NCBI GenBank assembly: GCA_017629095.1 | Contig: JAGBXW010000103.1 | Span: 1-37,525 of the forward strand | Direction of reading: 5' to 3' | From: Treponema sp. | GTDB taxonomy: Bacteria; Spirochaetota; Spirochaetia; Treponematales; Treponemataceae | Length of the DNA: 37,525 bases | Shown here: one piece after another, positions 30,540 to 37,525 of the stretch | How the letters are laid out: each line of letters starts with the position of its first letter | Position numbering within the stretch: position 1 is the first letter of the stretch | Translations under genes and position numbers: made by a program | The notes under the pieces: generated by a model | Seen by the model: only the letters and a program-made list of their open reading frames with translations | Told to the model about the DNA's origin: nothing | Databases searched by the model: none

Positions 30540-32468
30540 TCATTCCCATCCAAATCGTGCTGGTGGCTTGTTGGTAATATCGTAGTATACCGCATCTACA
30601 AAGGGTAATTCTATAATTCGCTTCATGATAGCGTCTAAAACCAGGTGGTGCATACGGGAAAAATTTCCGGTGATAACATCTTCAGAATCAACTGGACGCA
30701 ACACAATACTACAATGGTCAGGCCCTGAAGCATAAGGAAGATTTATGGTCAAATGCTGGAAAATCTCTTCGTACCAGCCAAAACGCTTGAGCTCATCTAG
30801 CACAATGAAGTCTACTTCTCTAGTTTGGTCCAAACGAGCCTTATCACAATAACCTTCCTGTAAGCGTAAGTCAGTTTCGGGCCGCTGGTAGAGTTTCACC
30901 ACTACTCGGTTTACTTCCTCTAAGGCATCGGTAATAAAGTTAGACATTCTATCTAATACACGCCAGCGGGGAATGTGATACCATGGTGCGTTCTTTTTTT
31001 CTTCTGATAATTCTACAGGCTCCAATTCAGACTGATTCTCTGTGGCTTGTAAAATGGTGAGCCAGTTTCTTGGTCCCGTTGAATCAAAGGAAAGTACCAC
31101 AGGAAAGCCAGAAACTGGTTTACCATCTTTTATACCAGCAGCTCTAACAGGCAAGATAGTGGCTGTAGTCGCTTGCATTCCCTCTTTGTTAATGAGATTC
31201 AGTACCTTTACTTGAGTTTGAGAAAGCTGACTTTGGTCTTTGTCAGAAAGTTCACCAGTGCTGCACAACACGTTGATTGCCAAGCCTGGCTCAGGGAAGG
31301 GATGACGGTGTGCCATTTCATCATGTAAGCCCATACGTCGCCCAAGCTCCCGTACCTCATCTCGATATAATTCTTTTAGTGGTTCCAGTATAGCTCCTCG
31401 GTTAATGAGCTCTTGCACATCCACCGCCTTTTCGGTGGAGGAACTAATAGAATTATCATCAAGATAGGGGCGGCTATCGGAATAAAGGGTGTTTACAGCT
31501 ACCAGCCATTCATCTTCCTTAAGCCCCAATTTTTCCATCATCTTATTTCTCACATGACGGAAATAGGCTGCTATGAGCCAGCGTTTTCGTTTGGGGTCAA
31601 TTTCTTTACCCATTACCTTCAAAAAACTTTCTGATGCATTTGCAACCACAAAATTAGTAAAACCAAAGTTTCTGTATCTCGTTGTAATGGCCTTACTTTC
31701 ATTCTTTCGCAAAAATCCATTGTCAATATGGATACCTAAAACTCGATCTCGCCCAAGGGATTTGTTCAGTAAGGTAAAGGCTACAGTGGAGTCTACACCA
31801 CCTGAAAGGAAAATCAATACCTTTTTATCTTTTGCAGTAAAACGGATTTTTGCCAGCATCAGTTCCAGTACAATATCTTGATCCCAGTTTTTCTCCATAC
31901 CGCAGAAATGTATGAAATTTTCTAAAATAGCCTTTCCACATTCTGTTCCGTTTGATTCGATATTGCACTGAAAACCAAATCGACCTTGGTTCAAATCTTG
32001 GACAGCAGCAAACTTACACACCTTGGTAGAAGCTATTACTTCAAAGCCTGGTGGCAACTCAAGTACTTCATCTTGGTGAGCCATGGCCACCGTTGTAGTT
32101 TCCTCTACATCCAAGAGGAGGGGACTGTAGGTAGAAAGATCTTGACGCAGTTGTGCCGGACCAAATTCACCAATCAGGGCCTTTCCTACCTGTCCTCCAC
32201 TTAAATGTACCAATAACTGATGCCCAAATCCAATTCCCAAAATGGGAACTTCCAAAGATAGAATCTCCTTATTGAAGGGGATTGGTGTGTTTGCGCTTAT
32301 TGAATAGGGACCATCGGAAATGATGATTCCTGTAGCACCTTTTAAGGCTTCTAGGGAGGTAGAAGGTTGTTGAATCTCTGAATGATACCCCAACAATCTC
32401 AGTATCTTTGTTATTTTATGAGCATGCTGATTTTCAAAATTCAATACAACAATCTTCTGCCAAGCCAT
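30540..32468 (-). CDS. GMP synthase-like protein with a degenerate amidotransferase domain
   Basis: This 642-residue homologue of GMP synthase (XMP + ATP + NH3 to GMP) is the long, eukaryote-like form with an insertion in the C-terminal dimerisation region. The PP-loop LSGGVDST (221-228) and HIDNGFLRKNES are intact, and EPLKELYRDEVRELGRRMGL and PPARFGWE at the end align well. The class-I amidotransferase domain is degenerate. The nucleophile motif GICYGMQ is GIGFGHQ (Cys to Gly80), and FHPE is CNIE (His to Asn169; Glu171 kept). The XMP-pocket motifs are also altered: QGTLxPD reads VNTLYSD (325-331), the His-His-Asn segment reads STEKAVD (344-350), and PFPGPGLAIR reads PFPEPGLAIN. An ammonia-dependent or repurposed enzyme is likely. 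AGGA lies six bases before the ATG. It follows pyrG by eight bases, in the same operon. Confidence 0.85.
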   Translation of the reverse strand: MAWQKIVVLNFENQHAHKITKILRLLGYHSEIQQPSTSLEALKGATGIIISDGPYSISANTPIPFNKEILSLEVPILGIGFGHQLLVHLSGGQVGKALIGEFGPAQLRQDLSTYSPLLLDVEETTTVAMAHQDEVLELPPGFEVIASTKVCKFAAVQDLNQGRFGFQCNIESNGTECGKAILENFIHFCGMEKNWDQDIVLELMLAKIRFTAKDKKVLIFLSGGVDSTVAFTLLNKSLGRDRVLGIHIDNGFLRKNESKAITTRYRNFGFTNFVVANASESFLKVMGKEIDPKRKRWLIAAYFRHVRNKMMEKLGLKEDEWLVAVNTLYSDSRPYLDDNSISSSTEKAVDVQELINRGAILEPLKELYRDEVRELGRRMGLHDEMAHRHPFPEPGLAINVLCSTGELSDKDQSQLSQTQVKVLNLINKEGMQATTATILPVRAAGIKDGKPVSGFPVVLSFDSTGPRNWLTILQATENQSELEPVELSEEKKNAPWYHIPRWRVLDRMSNFITDALEEVNRVVVKLYQRPETDLRLQEGYCDKARLDQTREVDFIVLDELKRFGWYEEIFQHLTINLPYASGPDHCSIVLRPVDSEDVITGNFSRMHHLVLDAIMKRIIELPFVDAVYYDITNKPPARFGWE

Positions 32469-32476
32469 TTCGATTC

Positions 32477-34093
32477 CTATGAATTAGAGGTAGTATTTGA
32501 GTTCGCCACGGAAGCAGCGATAAATTCTCGGAACAGGGGATGGGCTCTGTTGGGGCGTGACTTGAATTCAGGGTGGAACTGGGCACCCACCATCCAAGGA
32601 TGACCTTCTTGTTCCACAATTTCAACCAAATTCCGCTCTGGGTTAATACCTGTAAGACGAAGCGTACTCTTTTCAAAGGCTTCACGATATTTATTATTAA
32701 ACTCGTAGCGGTGGCGGTGACGCTCCCAAATGCTGGTGCTTCCATAGGCTGCTTCTGCCAAGCTGCCCTTTGCAAGGGTACATTCATATTTACCAAGACG
32801 CAGGGTTCCACCTAAAATGGCTCCATTTTGGTCGCTCATCAAATCGATAACAGGGTAGGCAGTGTCCTTATCCATTTCGCTGGAATTAGCACCAGCCATA
32901 CCAAGGACATTACGGGCAAATTCAATAACCTGAATCTGCATTCCAAGGCAGATTCCAAAATATGGCACCTTGTGGGTTCTGGCATACTGGGCAGCCTGAA
33001 TCATTCCTTCAATACCACGAACTCCAAATCCACCTGGAACGATAATTCCCTGAGCATCCTTCAGCCGCTGGGCGGTTGTTTCTGGATTGGTACATTCCTC
33101 TGCATCAACCCAATCAATGTCTACGGCTACGTTGGCGGCAATTCCTCCATGAATCAAGGATTCCACCACAGAAAGGTATGCGTCATGCAATTCGATATAT
33201 TTTCCCACCAAGGCAATGCGAATGGTTTTTGCAGGATGATAGAAACGATCTACCATAGCAGCCCAGTCTTGGAGCTGAGAAGGTTTGTCCTCCAAACCTA
33301 AAACACGGCAGACTACAGTTCCCAATCCTTCCTGCTCCATCATCAATGGAACTTCATAAATAGACTTGGCGTTCAAATTCTGGATAATGCAGTCGGTGGA
33401 AACATTGCAGAAAAGAGCCAGTTTTTCCCGTGTGCCTGCATCAACGGGAATCTCACTACGGAGCATGATAATGTCTGGCTGAATTCCCAAGCCTTGCAAA
33501 TCCTGCACTGAATGCTGGGTGGGCTTTGATTTAAGCTCTTGGGCCTTTTTCATGTAGGGAAGGAGTGTCAGATGGATGTAGGCACAATTTTCTACACCTA
33601 CTTCGTATTTTATTTGGCGGATTGCCTCGATAAAGGGAAGAGATTCAATGTCTCCCACGGTACCACCAATTTCAGTGATGATGACATCTGCACCAGTTTC
33701 TTCTGCAGCCAGCATCATTCTGCGACGAATCTCATCGGTAACATTGGGAATAACCTGTACGGTGCCTCCGTTAAAGCCACCTTCTCGTTCCTTGTTCAGA
33801 ATGGAAAGATAAACACGGCCAGCAGTGGTATTGCTACTCTGGGACAGGTTTACATCGGTAAATCGCTCGTAGTGGCCCAAATCCAAGTCGGTCTCAGCAC
33901 CGTCATCTGTGACAAAAACCTCTCCGTGCTGGTAAGGATTCATGGTTCCTGGATCTATATTGAGATATGGATCAAATTTTTGGTTTACAACCTTCAGTCC
34001 ACGGCTTTTCAGAATAAGCCCCAAGGAGGCGGCCGCAATTCCCTTTCCTAAAGATGAAACAACACCGCCAGTAATAAAGATGTATTTTGTCAT
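32477..34093 (-). CDS. pyrG: CTP synthase
   Basis: This 538-residue enzyme makes CTP from UTP, ATP and glutamine in the cytoplasm. The synthetase domain opens with the P-loop [20 protein letters not shown], then [58 protein letters not shown] and LTLLPY. The class-I amidotransferase domain is intact, with Cys382 in GICLGMQ and His507/Glu509 in QFHPEF, in contrast to the neighbouring GMP-synthase homologue. [14 protein letters not shown] is the oxyanion-side motif. Length is close to the usual 535-550. GGAG lies six bases before the ATG at 34093, with a good promoter upstream. It is the first gene of a two-gene nucleotide operon. Confidence 0.97.
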   Translation of the reverse strand: MTKYIFITGGVVSSLGKGIAAASLGLILKSRGLKVVNQKFDPYLNIDPGTMNPYQHGEVFVTDDGAETDLDLGHYERFTDVNLSQSSNTTAGRVYLSILNKEREGGFNGGTVQVIPNVTDEIRRRMMLAAEETGADVIITEIGGTVGDIESLPFIEAIRQIKYEVGVENCAYIHLTLLPYMKKAQELKSKPTQHSVQDLQGLGIQPDIIMLRSEIPVDAGTREKLALFCNVSTDCIIQNLNAKSIYEVPLMMEQEGLGTVVCRVLGLEDKPSQLQDWAAMVDRFYHPAKTIRIALVGKYIELHDAYLSVVESLIHGGIAANVAVDIDWVDAEECTNPETTAQRLKDAQGIIVPGGFGVRGIEGMIQAAQYARTHKVPYFGICLGMQIQVIEFARNVLGMAGANSSEMDKDTAYPVIDLMSDQNGAILGGTLRLGKYECTLAKGSLAEAAYGSTSIWERHRHRYEFNNKYREAFEKSTLRLTGINPERNLVEIVEQEGHPWMVGAQFHPEFKSRPNRAHPLFREFIAASVANSNTTSNS

Positions 34094-34120
34094 TGGACAC
34101 TCCGCATATAGGTATGAGTT

Positions 34121-34150
34121 AGTATATCAGAAAAAGCCATGGAATCGCAA
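34121..34150 (-). promoter_or_regulatory. Promoter of the pyrG operon
   Basis: On the minus strand TTGCGA (complement 34145-34150), 18 bases and the extended -10 TGA-TATACT (the -10 complement at 34121-34126) lie 27 bases before the pyrG start. No attenuator-like pause with a C-run was evident in the short leader. Confidence 0.55.
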
Positions 34151-34182
34151 GAAGATTGCTGTTTTTGACATAAAGCAAATTT

Positions 34183-34211
34183 AAAAGCCTGGGAGTGTTT
34201 CCCAGGCTTTT
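34183..34211 (-). terminator. Terminator after the chemotaxis receptor gene
   Basis: AAAAGCCTGGGA (34183-34194) pairs with TCCCAGGCTTTT (34200-34211) around a 5-base loop, nine bases beyond the stop on the minus strand. The dyad carries T-runs on both strands and separates the receptor gene from pyrG. Confidence 0.88.
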
Positions 34212-34220
34212 TTATACAAC

Positions 34221-36047
34221 TTAGATATTGTAGTGAGCCATTGTGTCGGAAAGCCTTTTCATCACTTCTTGGTTGCGAGCAAGCTCAATATTTGTTGTGT
34301 CCAAGGTTTCGTTAACATGTCCTGTGCTATCAGAGATTCTGTTAACGGCAGTAGTAATTTGGTCTGTAACTTCCACCAACTTAATCATTTCATGATCAAT
34401 ATTTTTACTATCCTGTAAGATGGACTCTGCATTTTCGTTGACATGGTGTACTAGGTTGTGAATGGTTCGCATAGATTCCAACACTTGAGTACTACCAGAG
34501 GTTTGCTCTTCCATAGCTCGCATGATAACATCTTCTTGGTTTTGTACCATTCGTGCAAATTCAAAGATGGTGGTAAAGTGCTGCTCTACTTGCTGGGTAT
34601 TTTCAGAAACAATATTGATTGTGTCTCCCAAGTTCTTGAGGCGGTTGGTAATGGTAAGGCTCTGGGAACTGGAATCTTCTGCCAGCTTTCTGATTTCGTC
34701 TGCAACAACGGCAAATCCCTTTCCTGCATCACCTGCGTGGGCAGCTTCAATAGCAGCATTCATAGCCAACATGTTTGTTTGCTCTGCAATATGCTTGATA
34801 ATTTCACTGGCTTCCATCAATCCCTCTGATTCCTGATAAATCTGGCGGGAGGAAGCTACAGCTACTTCTACCGTCTTTTGTCCTTCACTGGCAGCACTAC
34901 TGAGCTGTGATACTGTTGTAGTATTTTTCTTGAGAATTTGGGAAACAGAGTGAATATTCGTTACCATTTGTTCAACAGCGGCAGAGGCTTCAGTAACGTT
35001 TGTGGCCAAGCTCTGAATATTCATATTTTGGTTGCTAATGAGATTTGAAATCTGATTAACAGAAGATTTTGTGTGGTCAATACTTGTTGCTTGGCTTTCT
35101 ACCTCATCTTCTACTTGGGAAATAGCGGTAAGTACTGTTCCTACTGCAGCGTTTGAATCTTGCACTCGCTGAGTGAGCAAGGACATGGAATCATTACACG
35201 TGTTAATACAATCTGTAACCAAGATAACGGTCTCTTTATCGGAGGAGATAAAGCCATTAACATCATTCATCAAAAGACCAACTTCGTCACGAGACTGAAC
35301 AGGAACAAAAGCTTTTTGGTGATTTCCTTTCGATAATTCATCCAAGCCTGTACTAATGGACTTTAATCGGCGGGCAATGGCAAACATCAAGAGGAAAAAG
35401 TCCATCAAACCTAATATCAAACTACAGATGCACAAGGGAATGAGTTTTGCAAGCTCGAATTGAATTCCTGTTGGACTGTTGAAATTGATGAGTGGGGCAC
35501 TGATAATCATAATTGCTCCTGCACAGATAAAAAAACTTACTAAGGTGCTTCGCAATACTAAGGGAATGGAGGTGTATTCCTGTGTAAGGGGAATGTGACT
35601 CAAGGACTGTTCAAAAACCTGTATGAACTTGATATAGGATGCCAAGGAGGTAAAACAACATGCTCCGAAAGACTGCATGAAAATGACAGTGGGGTTGAGT
35701 CCTTCCATTGTTCTAGCTGTAAAAAGGGGAAAAGTGGTTAAAACCACAGGAATTAAGATAGATATCTTTGAAAACAACAGGGCGGCCTTATTTGCTGTTT
35801 TCATAGTTTCTGACGTTCCATCGTAGGTTGCAATTTTTTTTGAAAAAAGAGAATTAAAAATGGTTGGGCAAGTCACTGCAAGTATAGAATGGATAATGGT
35901 AAATGGATTGGAAAAAAAAGCTCCCAGCATATTTACGGGAATGGTTCCAGTTAAGAGCACTTCAAAAAGAAAGAAAAATATAGGTGTCATATAAATTGCA
36001 TAATTAAAAATGACCGCCTGTGTTGGAATCTTATATCTAGTAGACAT
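34221..36047 (-). CDS. Methyl-accepting chemotaxis protein with a multi-span membrane sensor
   Basis: This 608-residue receptor starts at the ATG at 36047 ([10 protein letters not shown]), with GAGGAGG six bases upstream; a TTG five codons earlier is in frame but would overlap the binding site. The first 215 residues contain about six hydrophobic segments joined by short loops (for example [34 protein letters not shown] and [19 protein letters not shown]), with no large periplasmic domain. The sensor is therefore in the membrane. A HAMP-like linker ([18 protein letters not shown]) follows. The signalling hairpin tip is [41 protein letters not shown]. It should form arrays with CheA and CheW. 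Transcribed alone from a near-consensus promoter. The stimulus is unknown; membrane energy, redox or a lipophilic compound are possible. Confidence 0.92.
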   Translation of the reverse strand: MSTRYKIPTQAVIFNYAIYMTPIFFFLFEVLLTGTIPVNMLGAFFSNPFTIIHSILAVTCPTIFNSLFSKKIATYDGTSETMKTANKAALLFSKISILIPVVLTTFPLFTARTMEGLNPTVIFMQSFGACCFTSLASYIKFIQVFEQSLSHIPLTQEYTSIPLVLRSTLVSFFICAGAIMIISAPLINFNSPTGIQFELAKLIPLCICSLILGLMDFFLLMFAIARRLKSISTGLDELSKGNHQKAFVPVQSRDEVGLLMNDVNGFISSDKETVILVTDCINTCNDSMSLLTQRVQDSNAAVGTVLTAISQVEDEVESQATSIDHTKSSVNQISNLISNQNMNIQSLATNVTEASAAVEQMVTNIHSVSQILKKNTTTVSQLSSAASEGQKTVEVAVASSRQIYQESEGLMEASEIIKHIAEQTNMLAMNAAIEAAHAGDAGKGFAVVADEIRKLAEDSSSQSLTITNRLKNLGDTINIVSENTQQVEQHFTTIFEFARMVQNQEDVIMRAMEEQTSGSTQVLESMRTIHNLVHHVNENAESILQDSKNIDHEMIKLVEVTDQITTAVNRISDSTGHVNETLDTTNIELARNQEVMKRLSDTMAHYNI

Positions 36048-36130
36048 GTTTTTCCTCCTCAATTATCTTTGAATATCACTATTTTTAACTGGTAATATTC
36101 AAGTCGAAAAAATATATAAATGTTTGAAAC

Positions 36131-36159
36131 ATTATAACCTTAAAGAAATAAGAAGTCAA
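36131..36159 (-). promoter_or_regulatory. Promoter of the chemotaxis receptor
   Basis: On the minus strand TTGACT (complement 36154-36159), exactly 17 bases and a perfect TATAAT (complement 36131-36136). The predicted leader is about 77 bases, AT-rich and without an obvious structure. No sigma28-type motif was needed to explain it. Confidence 0.75.
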
Positions 36160-36216
36160 AGAAAAAATGATATAAAATTATCGTTATTTTCTTTGATATT
36201 GCTCTTTGTGGAAAAC

Positions 36217-36245
36217 TTGAAAATTCATGGTGATTTTTGTATATT
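36217..36245 (+). promoter_or_regulatory. Promoter of clpP
   Basis: TTGAAA (36217-36222) and TATATT (36240-36245) are separated by 17 bases, each with one mismatch to consensus. The leader is about 73 bases, and GAGGAG precedes the ATG at 36325. I saw no CtsR- or HrcA-type (CIRCE) operator. Confidence 0.65.
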
Positions 36246-36324
36246 GATAAGGACATTATTTTGATTGAGTTCCTCTAACAAGAATGGAGGCGTGTTAAAA
36301 TAGTCAGAGAATTGAGGAGTTAAG

Positions 36325-36921
36325 ATGATTTATTTAGATTCAGAAAAAGACAAGGATGCAAAGACTCAGGAGTCTGCCTTTGAAGTTATGAATAAAAAAT
36401 TTCTTGAGACACGGCAGATCCTTTTGTCTGGGGAAGTAAACAAGGCACTGGCAGAAAAAATTGTGCGTCAGCTTCTTGTTTTGGAAGCTGCTTCTGATAA
36501 ACCTATTTACATCTACATTGATTCTCCTGGTGGTGATGTAGATGCAGGGTATGCTATCTTTGATATGATTCGTTTTGTGAAAGCTCCTGTATACTGTGTT
36601 GGTATGGGCTTAGTTGCCAGTGCTGGTGCTTTGATTTTGCTGGCAGCAGATAAATCTCGCAGAGTAGGCTTACCTAATAGCCATTACTTGATCCACCAGC
36701 CCTTGAGCGGTATCAAAGGTGTGGCTACAGATATTGAAATTCACGCTCAAGAATTGGAAAAGACAAAGGCCAAGATTAACGACCTTATTGCCCAAGAAAC
36801 TGGTAAACCCTTGGATCAGGTGGCTAAAGACACAGATCGTGACTATTGGCTTTCTGCCACAGAAGCTTTGGAGTATGGCTTGATTAGCAAGGTTGTTTCC
36901 AAACGGGAAGATCTAGAATAA
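36325..36921 (+). CDS. clpP: ATP-dependent Clp protease proteolytic subunit
   Basis: This 198-residue serine protease subunit forms the ClpP barrel used with ClpX, ClpA or ClpC for protein turnover. The catalytic triad is Ser99 (GLVASAGALILL), His124 (YLIHQPLSG) and Asp173 (DTDRDYWLSATEA). Typical segments are TRQILLSGEVN, IYIYIDSPGGDVDAGYAIFDMI and the end EALEYGLISKVVS. The active-site stretch reads VASAG, where most housekeeping ClpPs have AASMG, so this may be a second, specialised ClpP paralogue. The N-terminal 25 residues (SEKDKDAKTQESAF) are charged and may be an axial-loop variant. No clpX or tig is adjacent; the gene stands alone between its own promoter and terminator. Confidence 0.93.
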   Translation: MIYLDSEKDKDAKTQESAFEVMNKKFLETRQILLSGEVNKALAEKIVRQLLVLEAASDKPIYIYIDSPGGDVDAGYAIFDMIRFVKAPVYCVGMGLVASAGALILLAADKSRRVGLPNSHYLIHQPLSGIKGVATDIEIHAQELEKTKAKINDLIAQETGKPLDQVAKDTDRDYWLSATEALEYGLISKVVSKREDLE

Positions 36922-36936
36922 AATATAGTAACTTGA

Positions 36937-36975
36937 GAGCCAGGTGCTGGATGAAGCCCTGGCTTTTGTTTTTTT
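36937..36975 (+). terminator. Terminator after clpP
   Basis: AGCCAGG (36938-36944) pairs with CCTGGCT (36958-36964) around a 13-base loop, followed by TTTGTTTTTTTT. The following 100 bases to the Rpn gene contain no feature that I recognise. Confidence 0.85.
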
Positions 36976-37078
36976 TATATGTACTCTCAGTGAGGGGGCT
37001 GTGCTTGTCCATCTGCTTTTGCCTTCTCTATGAGCTTGAGAAACTACACGTATTGCTCCAAGTCGGGGCAATTCTGTA

Positions 37079-37525
37079 CTACTGGTTTTGAATTAAACCT
37101 TGTACCACGTCTAGTGGAAGGTTTGTGCCTTGTGTAACCTGTTCTGGGGATAAGCCCATAGCAAGAAGATTTTTAGCCGTCTCCAGCTTGGTTTTGTAGG
37201 CTCCACGTTCCAGCCCTTGCTCCAATCCACGTTCTAGCCCGATGGAGATACCATCTTCTCGGCCTTCTTCATAACCATCACGGCGACATTCCATCATGCG
37301 GGATGTGTAGGTAAGATACATGTTTCGCTCCTCCTTTTCTTGCTTCATTCGAGCAATGGACTTATCCAGCTCCTTGGTGAAGGCTGTTTGTGCAATTTTA
37401 TCTTTGATATAATCATAAAATAAGCGTAAATCTAGGTCAAGGTTGCTGAGGTCTTTGGCGGTGGTGTTGAGAAATATCTTTTCAGTACCATCTTCTAGGG
37501 GGATTGGTTCACCATAATTGATACA
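37079..37525 (-). CDS. Rpn-family recombination-promoting nuclease (C-terminal part)
   Basis: The frame is open from the right window edge, so the gene begins outside; 148 residues are visible. It begins CINYGEPIPLEDGTEKIFLNTTAKDLSNLD and passes through YDYIKDKIAQTAFTKELDK to MYLTYTSRMMECRRDGYEEG. The end has Glu/Gly tetrad repeats (EDGISIGLERGLEQGLERGAY) and a helical tail (LETAKNLLAMGLSPEQVTQGTNLPLD). The nuclease core (PD-(D/E)XK) would lie upstream, outside the window. Rpn proteins are DNA endonucleases that promote recombination. The sequence is closely related, at DNA level too, to the broken copy at 18287-19260, and the segment deleted there is intact here. One extra tetrad block (GLEQGLERG) relative to that copy shows repeat-number variation. 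Confidence 0.88.
   Translation of the reverse strand, partial: CINYGEPIPLEDGTEKIFLNTTAKDLSNLDLDLRLFYDYIKDKIAQTAFTKELDKSIARMKQEKEERNMYLTYTSRMMECRRDGYEEGREDGISIGLERGLEQGLERGAYKTKLETAKNLLAMGLSPEQVTQGTNLPLDVVQGLIQNQ

Noticed and set aside
37192-37275. Short tandem repeats as a CRISPR-like array
   Set aside because: The repeats are in-frame 4-residue units of the Rpn protein with no spacers.

Overview
The window reads like a chromosomal segment of a host-associated Treponema-type spirochaete. This is an inference from gene content, not from a marker gene. Supporting signs are Mur ligases with GT(E)GKSS/GSKGKSS-type P-loops, Rpn-family (PD-(D/E)XK) recombination nucleases in several states of decay, treponemal-style lipoproteins, a cytoplasmic maltodextrin operon, a CHASE2 adenylate cyclase and an eukaryote-like long GMP synthase homologue. 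Coding is dense on both strands. I saw no tRNA, rRNA, CRISPR array or intact insertion sequence.

Layout. 1-2.7 kb: the end of an oligopeptide-binding protein with its terminator, then a long-chain acyl-CoA synthetase. 2.7-4.6 kb: an AT-rich accessory islet in which an XRE regulator diverges from three unrecognised small genes, followed by three consecutive palindromes. 4.6-9.2 kb: a minus-strand peptidoglycan operon, murE-ddl-murD. 9.2-12.8 kb: a plus-strand operon of an SH3-like exported protein, an M48 metalloprotease lipoprotein and a CHASE2 adenylate cyclase. 12.8-17.8 kb: an EamA transporter, a lytic transglycosylase, a GH5-like hydrolase, a PtsN-type EIIA, a small unknown gene and a PflX-like radical SAM protein. 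17.9-19.3 kb: a decay zone with a lipoprotein pseudogene and an Rpn nuclease interrupted by a stem-loop-rich segment. 19.4-25.4 kb: malQ plus a 1317-residue GH13 protein. 25.5-30.4 kb: an MsrAB lipoprotein, a bacteriohemerythrin, a flavodoxin-like reductase, and a MocR regulator divergent from pyridoxal kinase (B6 salvage). 30.5-34.1 kb: pyrG followed by a GMP-synthase-like protein. 34.2-37.5 kb: a multi-membrane-span chemotaxis receptor, clpP and the start of a second Rpn nuclease locus.

Most interesting points. (1) The GMP-synthase homologue at 30540-32468 keeps the PP-loop, but its amidotransferase Cys and His are replaced and several XMP-pocket motifs are eroded. (2) Several genes with no Shine-Dalgarno (murE, ptsN, the gene at 16395, malQ and probably the MocR gene) have a -10 element ending only 6-8 bases before the start codon, which predicts leaderless mRNAs. 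(3) The XRE islet with its palindrome cluster is the best candidate for an undescribed system. (4) One Rpn nuclease gene has been split by a structured repeat, and an uninterrupted relative at the window end allows the junctions to be placed.
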